This document shows, one piece after another, positions 1 to 8,751 of a stretch of 64,000 bases of DNA. Source of the stretch: Clostridiales bacterium VE202-21 (lineage in GTDB: Bacteria; Bacillota; Clostridia; Lachnospirales; Lachnospiraceae); NCBI GenBank assembly GCA_000509105.1, contig BAIF02000026.1, positions 62,001-126,000 on the forward strand, written 5' to 3'. Position numbers and translations under genes: made by a program. The notes under the pieces are model-generated. The model was given only the letters and a program-made list of their open reading frames with translations. It was not told where the DNA came from and ran no database searches. The stretch's first letter is position 1. The number at the start of each line of letters is the position of its first letter.

Positions 1-195
1 CAGAAAACCGAAGCACAGATTCCATAAATGTAGCCGTCCGTGTTAAGCGCAATCAGAATGAGCGCAAGAATATAGAATAAAGCAATATTTGCGGAACTTT
101 TATTTCCCAAATGGAAAAATAAAAAGGATAAAACACTCGAGATTGCGAGGAACAGAAGAACAGCCCCCAGATTTCTAAGTATTTTTTTTTATCAA
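1..195 (-). CDS. N-terminus of a KdpD-like (DUF4118) sensor histidine kinase, partial, apparent frameshift near its start
   Basis: Only the first 60 or so codons lie in the window; the gene runs off the left edge. Read leftwards from about 170 the frame gives two hydrophobic segments with the stretch HLGNKSSANIALFYILALI followed by LNTDGYIYGI, which is the DUF4118 four-helix membrane domain found in KdpD and short clostridial sensor kinases. A good Shine-Dalgarno (GAGGTG, 204-209) precedes a TTG at 195-193, but the run of nine A (182-190) puts that start one base out of frame. With eight A the protein would begin MIKKILRNLG and run straight into the membrane domain. The kinase part is outside the window, so the signal sensed is unknown. 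Family call moderate, frameshift clear. Confidence 0.6.
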
Positions 196-332
196 TTATA
201 ATCACCTCATTATCAAGCATATCATAAACCAAAAAAAAATCCACATTAAATTAATGAGACCATGTAAAAACCGGACCTGCAGCAGGGAGAAACACCCAGC
301 AGAAGCAGGAAATATATACCATCGGGGATTTA

Positions 333-361
333 TTGACATGCCATATGAATAGCCTTACAAT
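333..361 (+). promoter_or_regulatory. Sigma-A type promoter for the M24 peptidase gene
   Basis: TTGACA at 333-338, a 17-base spacer and TACAAT at 356-361, about 60 bases upstream of the ATG at 419. Confidence 0.65.
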
Positions 362-418
362 GACAGAGGTATGTTTATAAGAAAGCATTAAATATGCAGA
401 AAAAAGGAGGTTTTATGA

Positions 419-1503
419 ATGGACACAGGTAAGTTAAATAGAATATTGGGGGCAATGGAAGAAAAAAGCGTTCCGCAGATGATCATTGCTGATCCACTCA
501 CCATTTTCTGGCTGACGGGAAAGATGATTGTTCCGGGAGAGAGATTGTTAGCGCTGTATCTGAATGTGAATGGGAATCACAAGCTGGTAATCAATGAGCT
601 GTTCCCCCAGGAGAAAGATCTTGGGGTTGATCTGGTCTGGTATAACGACATACAAGATGGCGTTGAGATTCTGTCACAGTATGTAGAAAAAGATAAAACA
701 ATTGGCATCGATAAAATCTGGCCGGCGAAATTCCTGCTCAGATTGCAGGAACTGGAAGCTGGCAGTCGTTATGTGAACGGTTCCATGATTGTAGACTATA
801 TCAGGATGATCAAAGATGAAAAGGAACAGGAACTGATGCGGGAATCGTCCAGATTGAATGACGCTGCGGTAGAAAAGCTGATCCCTTGGGTTGGAAAAGG
901 ACTCACAGAAAGGGAGCTGAGCGCAAGATCCGTGAGATCTACAAGGAGCTTGGATGTGAGGGCGTATCCTTCGAACCGATCACAGCATATGCTAAGGGCG
1001 CAGCCGATCCACATCATGTAACAGATGACTCCAGAGGAAAGCGTGGAGACTGTGTGATTCTGGATATAGGCGCATTTAAAAACAACTATGCATCAGACCT
1101 GACAAGAACTGTATTTATAGGTGAAGTATCTGACCGGGCAAAAGAGATCTATGACATTGTCGCAGAAGCCAACAGAAGAGGAATCGAAGCTGCCAGGCCG
1201 GGGAACAGAATGTGCGATGTAGATGCTGCATGCCGTGATTATATTACGGAAAAAGGATTCGGCCCATACTTTACACACAGGACAGGCCACTCTATCGGCC
1301 TGGAGGATCATGAATTCGGGGATGTATCGTCCGTCAATGAAGACATCATCAAGCCAGGACAGTGCTTTTCTGTAGAGCCTGGAATTTACCTGCCGGATGA
1401 GGGAATCGGCGTCCGTATCGAAGACATTGTGCTCATCACGGAAGACGGATGCGAAGTACTCAACCACTTTACAAAAGATCTTATAATTGTTCCGGAGGAG
1501 TAG
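419..1503 (+). CDS. M24 family metallopeptidase (Xaa-Pro peptidase), frameshifted
   Basis: Cytoplasmic creatinase-fold peptidase of the Xaa-Pro dipeptidase/aminopeptidase type. A creatinase N-terminal domain covers about residues 1-125 and the pita-bread catalytic domain follows. The metal ligands are all visible in the second half: Asp in VILDIGAF and in ASDLTRT, His in RTGHSIGLEDH, Glu in FSVEPGIYLP and Glu in GVRIEDIVL. The frame is broken: 419-1021 codes the first half and the second half is read in another frame to 1503. One extra base after position 924 (GAGCTGAGCGC / AAGATCCGT) joins them into 361 residues, the normal family length. ATG 419 is chosen because AAAGGAGG sits 8 bases upstream; the overlapping ATG at 415 gives only five codons. 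It is either a fresh pseudogene or a sequencing error. Confidence 0.85.
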
Positions 1504-1654
1504 GAACCGGGGCATAAATCAACACATCTACAATGATCCGCCGCCCGACCTCTTTCAGATATTCAGATAATTGACGGAGGGCGGAAGGCGGAGTGCATAA
1601 AGTTCTTTCAATTGAATAAATTTCCCAAATACAATACAATTTCTGCAAAATACA

Positions 1655-1683
1655 TTGTTAATTCCTGCATTCTTTGCTAGAAT
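1655..1683 (+). promoter_or_regulatory. Promoter of hppA
   Basis: TTGTTA (1655-1660), 17-base spacer, TAGAAT (1678-1683), about 90 bases before the hppA start. The rest of the 268-base gap after the M24 gene shows no other clear feature. Confidence 0.6.
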
Positions 1684-1771
1684 GAGATCAACAGACCCGG
1701 TAAAGAAGGAGGTGTTGAATCATTTATAGGCCGGGAATATGTTAAAAGGGATTGGTTTTTAGGAGGTTATT

Positions 1772-3754
1772 ATGGAAAGGTTATTGTATTTGGTTCCGGC
1801 AGTAGGAGTTCTAACACTGCTGTTTGCCGCATATCTGGCGGTAAAAGTAAGCAGAGCAGATGCCGGGAACGACAAAATGAAGGAAATTGCCAGTGCAATT
1901 AGTGAAGGCGCACAGGCTTTCCTGAAATCAGAATATAAAATTCTGGTTATTTTCGTTGTGGTGCTATTCATACTGATCGGTGTGGGCATCGGCAACTGGG
2001 TTACGGCAGTATGCTTTGTGGTGGGCGCTCTATTTTCAACGCTTGCCGGTTATTTTGGAATGAATGTGGCGACGAAGGCTAATGTCAGGACGGCAAATGC
2101 GGCAAAAGAGAGCGGCATGAATAAGGCATTGTCCATTGCATTTTCCGGTGGAGCGGTTATGGGAATGTGTGTTGCGGGGCTTGGTGCACTGGGAGTGAGC
2201 CTGGTTTATATCATCACCCGCAATGTAGATATCCTGTCAGGATTCAGCCTGGGAGCTTCCTCAATTGCGCTGTTTGCCCGTGTGGGCGGAGGTATTTATA
2301 CTAAGGCAGCAGACGTGGGAGCGGACCTGGTTGGTAAGGTAGAGGCCGGGATCCCGGAAGATGACCCGCGTAATCCGGCAGTAATCGCGGATAATGTAGG
2401 CGATAATGTAGGGGATGTGGCAGGCATGGGAGCGGATCTTTTTGAATCTTATGTAGGTTCCCTTGTATCTGCACTGACTCTTGGCGCTGTCGGGGCAGCA
2501 GTATCCGGAGTGGTATTTCCACTTGTGATAGCGGCCTGTGGTCTGCTGGCATCGATCATCGGTACATTTTTTGTAAAAGGAGACGAAAAGTCCAGCCCTC
2601 AGAAGGCTCTGACAAGAGGAAGCTACGTTTCTGCGATTCTTGTCATTATTGCATCCGTTGTACTTAGTAAAGTGTTATTTGACGGCTTCCAGGCGGCGAT
2701 TGCGGTAATCGCAGGCCTTGTTGTGGGAGTAATTATAGGAAGTGTAACAGAGTATTATACATCATCAGATTATAAACCGGTTCAGAAGATTGGCAACCAG
2801 TCAGAGACAGGTCCGGCAACCACAATTATCAGTGGTATCGCAGTCGGCATGCAGTCTACTGCATTTCCGCTCCTTCTGATATGTGCAGGTATCTTTGTAG
2901 CGTATAAGGCGGACGGCTTATATGGGATCGCACTTGCGGCAGTAGGTATGCTTTCTACAACCGGTATTACGGTGGCGGTAGATGCATACGGTCCGATTGC
3001 GGACAACGCAGGTGGTATTGCAGAGATGTCCGGACTGGATGAATCTGTACGTGAGATTACCGATAAGCTGGATTCTGTGGGAAATACTACTGCAGCCATG
3101 GGGAAAGGTTTTGCAATCGGTTCAGCGGCACTGACTGCGCTGGCCCTGTTTGTATCCTATGCAGAGGCTGTAAAGCTGCAGTCTATCAACCTGCTGGATT
3201 ATAAGGTTATCATCGGGCTTTTCATTGGCGGAATGCTGACATTCTTATTCTCCGCATTAACGATGGACTCCGTGTCAAAAGCTGCTTATAAGATGATTGA
3301 AGAAGTAAGGCGGCAGTTCCGCGAGAAACCAGGTATTATGAAGGGGACAGATAAACCGGATTATACCTCTTGTGTTGCGATCTCTACAAAGGCGGCCCTT
3401 CGGGAGATGCTTCTGCCAGGCGTGATGGCAGTTGTCGTGCCGGTAGTGGTTGGAGTCGTATTAGGCACCGATGCACTGGGCGGGCTCCTCGCAGGAGCGC
3501 TGGTAACAGGCGTACTGATGGCTATATTTATGGCCAATTCAGGCGGAGCCTGGGATAACGCGAAGAAATACATAGAAGAAGGCCACCATGGCGGGAAGGG
3601 CAGCGAAGCCCATAAGGCAGCCGTAGTAGGCGATACGGTCGGGGACCCGTTTAAAGACACCTCAGGACCGTCAATCAATATTTTGATAAAACTAATGACT
3701 ATCGTTGCACTTGTATTCGCCCCGCTGTTCCTCTCTGTAGGAGGGCTCTTGTAA
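1772..3754 (+). CDS. hppA: Membrane-bound ion-pumping pyrophosphatase (K+-dependent type)
   Basis: Integral membrane pump that couples PPi hydrolysis to export of H+ and/or Na+. The 660 residues are alternating hydrophobic helices, as in the 16-helix family. The catalytic signatures are present: DVGADLVGK at residues 181-189, EDDPRNP just after, and the paired NVGDNVGD at 208-215, with the C-terminal [16 protein letters not shown] acidic motif near the end. The stretch GNTTAA at 437-442 carries Ala where K+-independent pumps have Lys, so this should be the K+-dependent class, which includes the Na+ pumps. Whether it moves H+, Na+ or both cannot be read from the sequence. It has its own promoter and an AGGAGG site, and is monocistronic. 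Confidence 0.95.
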   Translation: MERLLYLVPAVGVLTLLFAAYLAVKVSRADAGNDKMKEIASAISEGAQAFLKSEYKILVIFVVVLFILIGVGIGNWVTAVCFVVGALFSTLAGYFGMNVATKANVRTANAAKESGMNKALSIAFSGGAVMGMCVAGLGALGVSLVYIITRNVDILSGFSLGASSIALFARVGGGIYTKAADVGADLVGKVEAGIPEDDPRNPAVIADNVGDNVGDVAGMGADLFESYVGSLVSALTLGAVGAAVSGVVFPLVIAACGLLASIIGTFFVKGDEKSSPQKALTRGSYVSAILVIIASVVLSKVLFDGFQAAIAVIAGLVVGVIIGSVTEYYTSSDYKPVQKIGNQSETGPATTIISGIAVGMQSTAFPLLLICAGIFVAYKADGLYGIALAAVGMLSTTGITVAVDAYGPIADNAGGIAEMSGLDESVREITDKLDSVGNTTAAMGKGFAIGSAALTALALFVSYAEAVKLQSINLLDYKVIIGLFIGGMLTFLFSALTMDSVSKAAYKMIEEVRRQFREKPGIMKGTDKPDYTSCVAISTKAALREMLLPGVMAVVVPVVVGVVLGTDALGGLLAGALVTGVLMAIFMANSGGAWDNAKKYIEEGHHGGKGSEAHKAAVVGDTVGDPFKDTSGPSINILIKLMTIVALVFAPLFLSVGGLL

Positions 3755-3780
3755 GGATTCACGATTTTTTGTAATATTTT

Positions 3781-3888
3781 AAAGGGCACTGTTCTATCAG
3801 ATATGCTCTCTTCATTAACAGGCGATTTATTACCATTATACTTTTCTGCCTGGAAAGAGAACATATTTTGGATAGAGCAGGGCCCTTT
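3781..3888. repeat. Long interrupted hairpin between hppA and the convergent lacI gene
   Basis: Several successive complementary blocks nest inside one another: AAAGGGC (3781) with GCCCTTT (3882), CTGTTCTATC (3789) with GATAGAGCAG (3871), ATATGCTCTCTT (3801) with AAGAGAACATAT (3855) and CAGGC (3819) with GCCTG (3848). Only single-base bulges or short mismatches separate the blocks. It sits between convergent genes, so a bidirectional terminator is the simplest reading, but it is much longer than usual. Confidence 0.6.
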
Positions 3889-3956
3889 TCGCTTTTACAA
3901 AAACTTCTGGGAGAATCTTATTTCGCAGCCACTGTGGTTCCACCGGAGGGCTTGAG

Positions 3957-5033
3957 TTATGGGGTATCCTTTGGAAGGATATTTCTGTCCTCGTGGAGCA
4001 AAGCAGCATTATGACGGGGCAGGGAACAGCTGCTTCTCTGAATCAGCACAGGAGGATATAAATAATCCTGATGCGCACGGTCAGGTTCTTCGATCCGGTC
4101 AATTAAAAGTTCGCATGCGCGGCGTCCGAGCAGTTCAATCGGCTGACGGATCGTGGTGAGAGGAACAGCACAAAGGTGAGAAATTGTGCTGTCATCATAA
4201 CCTACTAGAGAAAGGTCTTCCGGGATGGAAATTCCACATTCTGAAGCGGCGCGCTGCACACCGATCGCAATCTGATCGCTGAAGGCGAAAATGGCAGTGA
4301 CATCTTTTTTGAAAAGTTCCATGGCACCGCGGTATCCTGTCTCAATCAGGTATAATCCCTCGTATATCAGAGACGGGTCATAAGAGATCCCGTGTTTTGA
4401 GAGAACCTCCTGATATCCGGCCAGACGGCGTTTGGAGCCGTAGTCGGAGAGGGAACCCGTAATACAACCGATCCGGGTATGTCCAAGCCTGATAAGATAA
4501 TCTGTAGCCAGATATCCTCCCAGCTGATGATCGGCAGAGACATAATCATGAAATACGTTATGAATCGCACGATCCAGAATCACATAGGGAGTACGGCAGG
4601 TATTTAATTTCTCCTGCAGTGCATGCAGCTGTTTAGGACTGGCGTTGATCGTTTCCGGGGGTTGAAGAATAAAGCCGTCAATACAGCGGCTTTCCAGCAA
4701 ATCTATACTGTGGATACAGCGCTCCACCTGTTCATCACAGTTGCAGATCAGCAGACTGTAATGGTGAAGCTGCGCATTACGTTCTACTCCAACGGCCAGC
4801 TCCGAGTAAAAGGGGTTAAGCATATCGGCATAGATCAATCCAATGGTATGTGTTTTTTTCGTAACCAGTGAGACAGCAACCTGGTTGGGAACATAATTCA
4901 TTTGCTTGGCAATCTGACGAACCCGCAGTTTTGTTTCTTCGGAAATGCGGTTTTCTTTGCCGCGTAATACGAGGGAAACAGTGGAAGCGGATACGCCGGC
5001 AGCCTGGGCAATGTCACGAATCGTACAAGTCAA
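3957..5033 (-). CDS. LacI family transcriptional regulator of the adjacent nucleoside/sugar operon
   Basis: DNA-binding repressor, 358 residues. The helix-turn-helix lies at the very N-terminus (TIRDIAQAAGVSASTVSLVL), followed by the hinge region ending near NYVPNQVAVSLVTKKTHTIG and a periplasmic-binding-protein-like effector domain (HTRIGCITG, DVTAIFAFSDQIAIG, LSLVGYDDSTISHLC). The start is taken as TTG at 5033 because GAAGGAGG lies directly upstream at the right distance; an upstream in-frame start at 5174 would add a 47-residue tail that family members lack. The gene is divergent from the ABC transporter operon starting at 5423, and operator-like palindromes lie in the shared 389-base gap, so it most likely controls that operon. 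The inducer is unknown. Confidence 0.9.
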   Translation of the reverse strand: MTCTIRDIAQAAGVSASTVSLVLRGKENRISEETKLRVRQIAKQMNYVPNQVAVSLVTKKTHTIGLIYADMLNPFYSELAVGVERNAQLHHYSLLICNCDEQVERCIHSIDLLESRCIDGFILQPPETINASPKQLHALQEKLNTCRTPYVILDRAIHNVFHDYVSADHQLGGYLATDYLIRLGHTRIGCITGSLSDYGSKRRLAGYQEVLSKHGISYDPSLIYEGLYLIETGYRGAMELFKKDVTAIFAFSDQIAIGVQRAASECGISIPEDLSLVGYDDSTISHLCAVPLTTIRQPIELLGRRACELLIDRIEEPDRAHQDYLYPPVLIQRSSCSLPRHNAALLHEDRNILPKDTP

Positions 5034-5206
5034 AGCGGGGCCTCCTTCAAATAAACTGATATTAATAGTATTCCCCTTCAAAGATTGAGGTAAGGGGGGA
5101 ACTGAAGTGGACTTACACACTCCACTCCGCTGTATTATGGAATAAATTATAACAGAGAAATTAGAAATCTGCAATTGCTATTAGAAAAAAACACAAAAAT
5201 ACTTGA

Positions 5207-5218
5207 TAAAACGCTTTA
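5207..5218. promoter_or_regulatory. LacI-type operator candidate
   Basis: TAAAACGCTTTA, an imperfect palindrome centred on a CG step, the usual form of LacI/CcpA-family sites. It lies in the gap between the divergent lacI gene and the transporter operon. Confidence 0.45.
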
Positions 5219-5328
5219 ACTAAGGAATTCGAGGGGGTTGAGCAAATGATTTTCCTGAATCATAAACAAAAAACATGCGCTTAATTTATGTAAAACTACC
5301 AAAAAATAAATGCTATGTTATGATTATA

Positions 5329-5357
5329 TTGACAAAAACAACACAGGGTGATAATTT
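5329..5357 (+). promoter_or_regulatory. Promoter of the ABC transporter/nucleoside operon
   Basis: Perfect TTGACA at 5329-5334; the -10 is weaker, GATAAT at 5350-5355 (15-base spacer) or TAATTT at 5352-5357 (17-base spacer). A weak -10 would suit a regulated promoter. The untranslated leader is about 60 bases. Confidence 0.5.
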
Positions 5358-5389
5358 ATAACCATAAAGTTATAACATACCAGTTAGCG

Positions 5390-5399
5390 AAAACGTTTT
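5390..5399. promoter_or_regulatory. LacI-type operator downstream of the operon promoter
   Basis: Perfect palindrome AAAACGTTTT within GCGAAAACGTTTTACC, about 35 bases downstream of the -10 region and 24 bases before the first gene. This position fits roadblock repression by the divergent LacI protein. Confidence 0.55.
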
Positions 5400-5422
5400 A
5401 CCAAAAGAAGGGAGATTGTAAA

Positions 5423-6808
5423 ATGAAGAAAAAAGTGTTGAGTATCTTGTTAGTTCTGGCAATGTGCTTCGGCATGCTGACAGCCTGTGGCGGAGGCAGC
5501 GGCGGAGGCAGCGGCACAGATTCTGAAGATGCAAAAGAGAGTAAGAGCGAATCAGATGACGATACCGTAGAATTATCTATGTGGTTCTGGGGCGCAACTT
5601 CCGAACAGCAGGAAGCAATGTCCAAACATCTGGTGGACAAGTTTAATGAGGCGCATCCCGGCTTCCAGATGACAGTAGAGTATCGCTCTTCTGTAAACAA
5701 AGATATGGCAGTCGCTCTGTCAGCTGACGAGGGGCCGGATATCGTATACGAATCATCCCCGTCACTTGCCCTGACCTATATTCAGGCAGGGAAATATGCC
5801 AACCTTGATGAATATGCTGAGAAATACGGCTGGAAGGATAAGGTCCTGGGCTGTATGTATGACTCCGGCATGTATGAAGGTTCCCTTTATTCTCTGCCAA
5901 TGGGTATGAATGTAATTGGAATGGTTTATAACAAAGAAGTGCTGAAAGAAAATAACTGGGAGGTTCCAAAAACAGTAGATGAGCTGACCAAGATTATGGA
6001 TGAGGCTATGGAAAAAGGCATGTATGGATCCGTAACAGGAAGTAAGGGCTGGCAGCCAACGAATGAAGACTATACTTCTCTGTTTCTGAATTCTTTTGGA
6101 GGCGCTGACAACGTTTATGCGGCTCTGACAGATGAACTGCCATGGACAGACGCGTCCCTGACAGATGCAATTAAAACTTCAGCAGAATGGTATCAGAAGG
6201 GATATCTGGGAACGGATTACCTGTCACTTGACTGGGCGGACTCCGCAGCACTCCTTGCTGAGGGAAGGGCTCCGTTCTACTTTGGACCTATGAAATTTAT
6301 CCAGAACCTGATGTCCTATGCTGACAAAGACACCTTCGGATTCACCGCATTTCCGTCAACGAGTGCGGACTCACCAGCTATCTACACGGTAGGGGCTACC
6401 GGGCTTCTGGCAATCAACGAACAGACAGAGTATAAAGATGAGTGTGCAGAATTCCTTGATATGATGATGACCAATGATTTCGTTGCTAAGATGGCAAATG
6501 ACTGGCCGGGATACTGGGCCGTACCGCTGACCACATTAAACGAGATCGATATGGGACAGTTCAGCGGCCTTCCGTTGATGTTCATGCAGGGGATTACCGA
6601 AGCATGCGCTGCGATCGATGAAGGGAACTTTGGTTATTATAATTCTTCCTATATGCCGGCGGAGGCATTTGACTTAATGTATAAAGTAGATTCCGTCTGG
6701 CTGGGCGATAAAGATGCAGAGACATTTATGAAAGAAATCGATGATGCGTTCCAGAAAGATTTCGATGCAGGATCTTGTCCAATCTGTCCTGCACCGGCAG
6801 GAAAGTAA
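5423..6808 (+). CDS. ABC transporter substrate-binding lipoprotein (carbohydrate family 1)
   Basis: Extracellular solute receptor, lipid-anchored. The signal peptide MKKKVLSILLVLAMCFGML ends in a lipobox LTAC with the lipidated Cys at residue 22, followed by a Gly/Ser-rich linker. The mature 440-residue domain looks like the MalE/UgpB-type family 1 binding proteins (WFWGATSEQQEAM, SADEGPDIVYES, YNKEVLKENNWEVPKT, EGRAPFYFGP). The start is set at 5423, with GAAGGGAG upstream, because translation from 5348 would add 25 residues ahead of a normal signal peptide. It is the first gene of the operon and is followed by a terminator-like hairpin, which should keep it more abundant than the permeases. 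The ligand is not predictable; the operon suggests a nucleoside or a ribosyl/amino-sugar conjugate. Confidence 0.9.
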   Translation: MKKKVLSILLVLAMCFGMLTACGGGSGGGSGTDSEDAKESKSESDDDTVELSMWFWGATSEQQEAMSKHLVDKFNEAHPGFQMTVEYRSSVNKDMAVALSADEGPDIVYESSPSLALTYIQAGKYANLDEYAEKYGWKDKVLGCMYDSGMYEGSLYSLPMGMNVIGMVYNKEVLKENNWEVPKTVDELTKIMDEAMEKGMYGSVTGSKGWQPTNEDYTSLFLNSFGGADNVYAALTDELPWTDASLTDAIKTSAEWYQKGYLGTDYLSLDWADSAALLAEGRAPFYFGPMKFIQNLMSYADKDTFGFTAFPSTSADSPAIYTVGATGLLAINEQTEYKDECAEFLDMMMTNDFVAKMANDWPGYWAVPLTTLNEIDMGQFSGLPLMFMQGITEACAAIDEGNFGYYNSSYMPAEAFDLMYKVDSVWLGDKDAETFMKEIDDAFQKDFDAGSCPICPAPAGK

Positions 6809-6887
6809 AAGACAGCATATATGCGCGGCAAAGGATGCAGATGAAGCTGCTTCGCGCTTTTGATTGGAAGAGGAAGGTTGAATCCTG

Positions 6888-6924
6888 TGGCGGTGGCCGC
6901 AAATGAAAGGCCACCGCCATTTTT
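6888..6924 (+). terminator. Intra-operon attenuator hairpin after the binding-protein gene
   Basis: TGGCGGTGGCC (6888-6898) pairs perfectly with GGCCACCGCCA (6909-6919), loop of 10, followed by a T-run at 6920-6924. It lies between the binding protein and the first permease, a usual place for partial termination. Confidence 0.8.
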
Positions 6925-6956
6925 ATATCTGGAATAGAGAAAGAGGTGGCGTTTAG

Positions 6957-7835
6957 ATGTCATTTGAACGAGTAAAACAAAAAACCCAATATTATCTGCT
7001 GATGGCCCCGGCGATTCTTCTAAGCACTTGTGTAATCCTGATACCTTCTGTTACGACGATTATTTCATCCTTTACGGACTGGAACGGCGTATCAAAAGAT
7101 ATGAATTTTATCGGTCTTCAGAATTATAAGGAATTACTTGGTAACGATGTTTTTATTAAGGCTTTGGGTAATAACTGTAAATGGATGGTCATGTATCTGG
7201 TCATTCCGGTGTTGCTTGCCCTGATCGCAGCCGTGTGCCTTCTGAAGCAGAAAAAAAAGAGCGCTCTGTTTCAGGTGATGTTCCTGTTTCCCTATGTGAT
7301 TGCCCCAATTGCCAATGCTTTGATCTGGCTGAACATGATCTACAGCCCTCTTACCGGCTTGGTTGGATTTTTGAAAAATACCTTTGGGCTGTCGTGGATG
7401 GCTTCCCCGCTTACGAAGCCGAGCGCTGCGCTGATTGGCGTGGCTGCCGCGGATATCTGGCATTACTGGGGATACCTTGCGATCGTATTTTTCTCTGCTC
7501 TTAGGCAGACTCCCATGGACTATGTGGAGGCTGCAACGATGGACGGCTGTAATGGCTGGCAGCTTTTCCGGTATATTTATTTTCCGAGCATGCTGCCTAC
7601 TTTCAAAATGATGTTAGTTTTGATTGTAATTCAGTCCTTCCTTCAGTTTGATTACGTATACCTGCTAACGTCCGGCGGGCCGGCCCATGCGACAGAGATG
7701 CTGGGGACATTGACTTACAACTATGCGTTCAGTCTGTTCCAGTTTGGAAAGTCTGCGGCGATTGCCGTGATGATGTCGGTGCTGGGACTGGTTGCATCGC
7801 TTATGTACGCGAGAATGAGCCGCAACGAATCATAG
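6957..7835 (+). CDS. ABC transporter permease, MalF-like
   Basis: First of two inner-membrane permease subunits of a CUT1-type importer, 292 residues with about six hydrophobic helices. The cytoplasmic EAA loop that docks the ATPase is visible as YVEAATMDGCNGWQLFRYI followed by PSMLP, near residues 188-215. The gene uses GAGGTGG as Shine-Dalgarno and is followed 15 bases later by the second permease. No ATPase gene is found in this operon, as is common for CUT1 systems in Firmicutes that share an MsmK/UgpC-type ATPase encoded elsewhere. Confidence 0.92.
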   Translation: MSFERVKQKTQYYLLMAPAILLSTCVILIPSVTTIISSFTDWNGVSKDMNFIGLQNYKELLGNDVFIKALGNNCKWMVMYLVIPVLLALIAAVCLLKQKKKSALFQVMFLFPYVIAPIANALIWLNMIYSPLTGLVGFLKNTFGLSWMASPLTKPSAALIGVAAADIWHYWGYLAIVFFSALRQTPMDYVEAATMDGCNGWQLFRYIYFPSMLPTFKMMLVLIVIQSFLQFDYVYLLTSGGPAHATEMLGTLTYNYAFSLFQFGKSAAIAVMMSVLGLVASLMYARMSRNES

Positions 7836-7850
7836 GAAGGAGAATCGGAC

Positions 7851-8675
7851 ATGAAAAAAGAAAAAAGATCCATTTTATCAATGATTATTTTGAGCTTTCT
7901 CACCTTTATTTGTATGCTGCCCATGCTGATGGTATTGCTGAACAGCTTTAAGACCCATGTGGATATTATCATGAATCCTCTGTCTGTCAAATTTTCAGCC
8001 GGGTTTGCGAATTATGTGAAGGCGTGGCAGGATGGGAATTTTGGGCGAAGCATTATAAATAGTATCGTGTACACCGGATGCACGGTGATCGTAGTACTTC
8101 TGTTTGCTTCTCTGGCAGCCTATGTAATTGGCGGGCGGAAAGTACGGGGCACTACTGTTATACATAGTTATTTTCTGATTACGATGACAATGCCTGTGTA
8201 CCTGTTTCTTGTTCCTTTGTATCGTGTGTATGCGAAAATGGGGTGGCTTGGAAATCATGTGGCGGTATCCTTCATTCTGTCCGCCACCTCACTTCCGCTG
8301 GCAATCTCCCTTTTACGTTCATTTTTTATGGCGATTCCAAAAGAGCTGGAGGAGGCGGCACGTATTGACGGAGCCAGTACACTGCAGGTGATCAGACATA
8401 TCATTTTGCCCCTTCTTTCGCCAGGTCTGGTGACGGTGGGGATTATAACAGGTTTAAATTCATGGAATGAATTTCTGGTGTCTTCTACGTTCCTGACAGG
8501 AGAGAAGAATTTTACAGCCATGCTTTCTTTGATGTCGCTGAACGGTACGAATACGGCAAACCACGGTACAAACATGGCTGCAACCGTGATTATTGTGGCT
8601 CCGATCATTCTGTTCTTTGTATTGATGCAGAAAAGGTTTGTGGAAGGAATGGTAAGCGGAGCCGTGAAAGGATAA
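7851..8675 (+). CDS. ABC transporter permease, MalG-like
   Basis: Second permease of the CUT1 importer, 274 residues, about six membrane helices. The EAA loop is ELEEAARIDGASTLQVIRHI followed by LPLLSPGL, near residues 163-190, and the C-terminus QKRFVEGMVSGAVKG is typical for MalG-type proteins. A GGAAGGAGA site lies just before the ATG. It forms the translocation pore with the preceding MalF-like subunit. Confidence 0.93.
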   Translation: MKKEKRSILSMIILSFLTFICMLPMLMVLLNSFKTHVDIIMNPLSVKFSAGFANYVKAWQDGNFGRSIINSIVYTGCTVIVVLLFASLAAYVIGGRKVRGTTVIHSYFLITMTMPVYLFLVPLYRVYAKMGWLGNHVAVSFILSATSLPLAISLLRSFFMAIPKELEEAARIDGASTLQVIRHIILPLLSPGLVTVGIITGLNSWNEFLVSSTFLTGEKNFTAMLSLMSLNGTNTANHGTNMAATVIIVAPIILFFVLMQKRFVEGMVSGAVKG

Positions 8676-8751
8676 AAGCGGAGTATGCTTTTCGAAGGCA
8701 TAGTTCCCGGTATTGCTGCGGCAGGGCTGCCGCTTAGGAAGGAGATAAGAG

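Noticed and set aside
5219-5389. Purine or PRPP riboswitch in front of the nucleoside operon
   Set aside because: The leader after the promoter is only about 60 bases and has no conserved riboswitch core.
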